The notes beneath the pieces are model-generated. The model saw only the letters and a list, made by a program, of their open reading frames with translations, did no database searches and had not been told where the DNA came from. From an uncultured Gammaproteobacteria bacterium (GTDB lineage: Bacteria; Pseudomonadota; Gammaproteobacteria; Pseudomonadales; Azotimanducaceae): DNA of 64,000 nt. This document shows, one piece after another, positions 63,088 through 64,000 of the stretch. The DNA is taken from contig CAJXBG010000003.1 in assembly GCA_913050215.1 (NCBI GenBank), forward strand, positions 22,499 through 86,498, given 5' to 3'. The translations under genes and the position numbers were made by a program. Every line of letters begins with the position of its first letter. Position 1 is the first letter of the stretch.

Positions 63088-63280
63088 TACGAGGGACTTA
63101 TTCACATTTGATCTGATAGAAGATCGGCGCATTGCAAAAAGTGACGCAGTCTATCAGTCATTCAACCTCGCTGGTACACAGACCCTTGATAAGACGCAAA
63201 TATCGTTGATTTGATCTATACTCAGCGACTAAATTCATCCGAGTAAACAACCACGAATAATATGCGTAAAAGGAGTTTAG

Positions 63281-63997
63281 ATGATTAAGCTGGACAGACA
63301 AGGCGAAGTATTTATTCTAAACATGGACGATGGCGAGAACCGCTGGAATACAACATTCGTTCGTGAATTCTCAGCAGCGCTGGATGAGGCCGAAGCTTCA
63401 ACCGGGCCTGCGGCATTGGTCACATCATCGGCCACTGAAAAATTTTTCTCCAACGGTCTTGATCTGGAATGGCGAGCGTCCAAGGGTGAACATCGCGGCG
63501 GAGATCGAGAAGCGTTTGGAAAAGAGTTTATGGCATTGATGGGTCGTATCATCACGTTCCCGATGCCAACGCTGGCAGCTGTCAATGGCCACGCTTTTGG
63601 TGCAGGTTTTATGTGCGCGCTATGTCATGATATTCGTTTCGTGAGAAGCGACAGGGGATTTATGTGTGCGAACGAAGTAGAAATCGGCATGGTTATCCCT
63701 AAACCTGAACTCGCGCTATTTCGACACAAATTGCCGATGAACACTTTCTTTGAAACTGTACAGCTTGCCAAGCGTTGGTCCGGGAATGATGCCGTTGCGG
63801 CGGGTGTTGCGCAAAAAAGCGAACCGCTCGAGACCCTATTGGAGGCTTCAATAAAAAGAGCATCTGAACTCGCACGTTTGGGCGCGAATAGAGAAGTCTA
63901 TGGGAAGACGAAGCAAGCAATCTACGGAGAAAATGCAGCGATAAATCAGCCCCATGGGCCTGCATATATGCTGACCAACCCTGCCGCATTCCACTAG
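63281..63997 (+). CDS. Enoyl-CoA hydratase/isomerase family protein
   Basis: A 238-aa crotonase-fold protein. It begins MIKLDRQGEVFILNMDDGEN, has the oxyanion-hole segment SNGLDLEWR and the GHAFGAGFMCALCHDIRFV region, but not the usual two catalytic Glu in an obvious hydratase pattern; it resembles the enoyl-CoA delta-isomerase group. AAGGAG precedes the ATG. The TAG stop at 63995-63997 is just inside the window. Confidence 0.9.
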   Translation: MIKLDRQGEVFILNMDDGENRWNTTFVREFSAALDEAEASTGPAALVTSSATEKFFSNGLDLEWRASKGEHRGGDREAFGKEFMALMGRIITFPMPTLAAVNGHAFGAGFMCALCHDIRFVRSDRGFMCANEVEIGMVIPKPELALFRHKLPMNTFFETVQLAKRWSGNDAVAAGVAQKSEPLETLLEASIKRASELARLGANREVYGKTKQAIYGENAAINQPHGPAYMLTNPAAFH

Positions 63998-64000
63998 CCA

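Noticed and set aside
1..63999. Mobile elements, prophage or CRISPR
   Set aside because: No transposase, integrase, terminal inverted repeats or spaced direct-repeat array was found; the only repeats are short and local.

Overview
The window looks like a chromosomal segment of a marine, aerobic gammaproteobacterium. The evidence is the conserved block zapA - 6S RNA - 5-formyl-THF cyclo-ligase facing ygfB - pepP - ubiH, a split glycine cleavage system (gcvT-gcvH-gcvPA-gcvPB), moderate GC content, and an unusually dense set of flavin-, heme- and non-heme-iron oxygenases. No rRNA, tRNA, CRISPR array, transposase, integrase or prophage gene was seen. Gene density is high, with many 4-nt ATGA start/stop overlaps.

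Layout. (1) 1-11.3 kb, housekeeping: end of an unknown gene, the gcv operon, a ubiH-like monooxygenase, pepP, ygfB, a TIGR02449 coiled-coil protein, zapA, 6S RNA, fthC, a 30-aa membrane protein and a peptide deformylase homologue. (2) 11.7-21 kb, first catabolic region: split-barrel flavoprotein, carotenoid oxygenase and LLM oxidoreductase; a facing Ddn-like deazaflavin reductase with a repeat-rich leader; a membrane-anchored split-barrel protein with an EthD protein; then a LysR regulator divergent from a Baeyer-Villiger monooxygenase (BVMO) - SDR - amidohydrolase operon. (3) 21-29.6 kb, photo-oxidative damage island: ADP-ribosylglycohydrolase homologue, lipocalin, Lon-N protein, FeS-type photolyase with a coupled 96-aa protein, DUF6482, a membrane protein, then nei - DUF3429 - cryptochrome DASH - DUF2256. 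(4) 29.7-63.9 kb, second catabolic region: two long CPDMO-like BVMOs, a second LLM enzyme, a Tat-exported spermidine-dehydrogenase-like flavoprotein, CoA-transferase, APC permease, CtBP-type dehydrogenase, second carotenoid oxygenase, cupin + P450, an RND efflux pair, TauD-like dioxygenase, aldo/keto reductase, TetR, CYP153-like P450 + epoxide hydrolase, PhyH dioxygenase, DUF2817, NnrU, GST, MBL hydrolase and enoyl-CoA hydratase.

The most interesting signal is in the photo-oxidative island. Five intergenic sites share a two-block promoter-like motif, TGRTCY (one site TAATCC), exactly 16 nt, then CGTA. They stand before lipocalin, Lon-N, the 96-aa/photolyase pair, DUF6482 and nei. This resembles, from memory, the ECF11 (RpoE-ChrR) promoter used in singlet-oxygen responses. 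Together with the gene content it suggests one light/singlet-oxygen regulon including several uncharacterised proteins. At two sites the CGTA block lies so close to the gene that the message would be leaderless.

The catabolic regions read as a toolkit for oxidising hydrophobic molecules (terpenoids, apocarotenoids, alkanes, cyclic ketones). Several families commonly linked to cofactor F420 occur (two LLM, one Ddn-like, three PPOX-type). No F420 biosynthesis gene is in the window, so F420 use is an inference.
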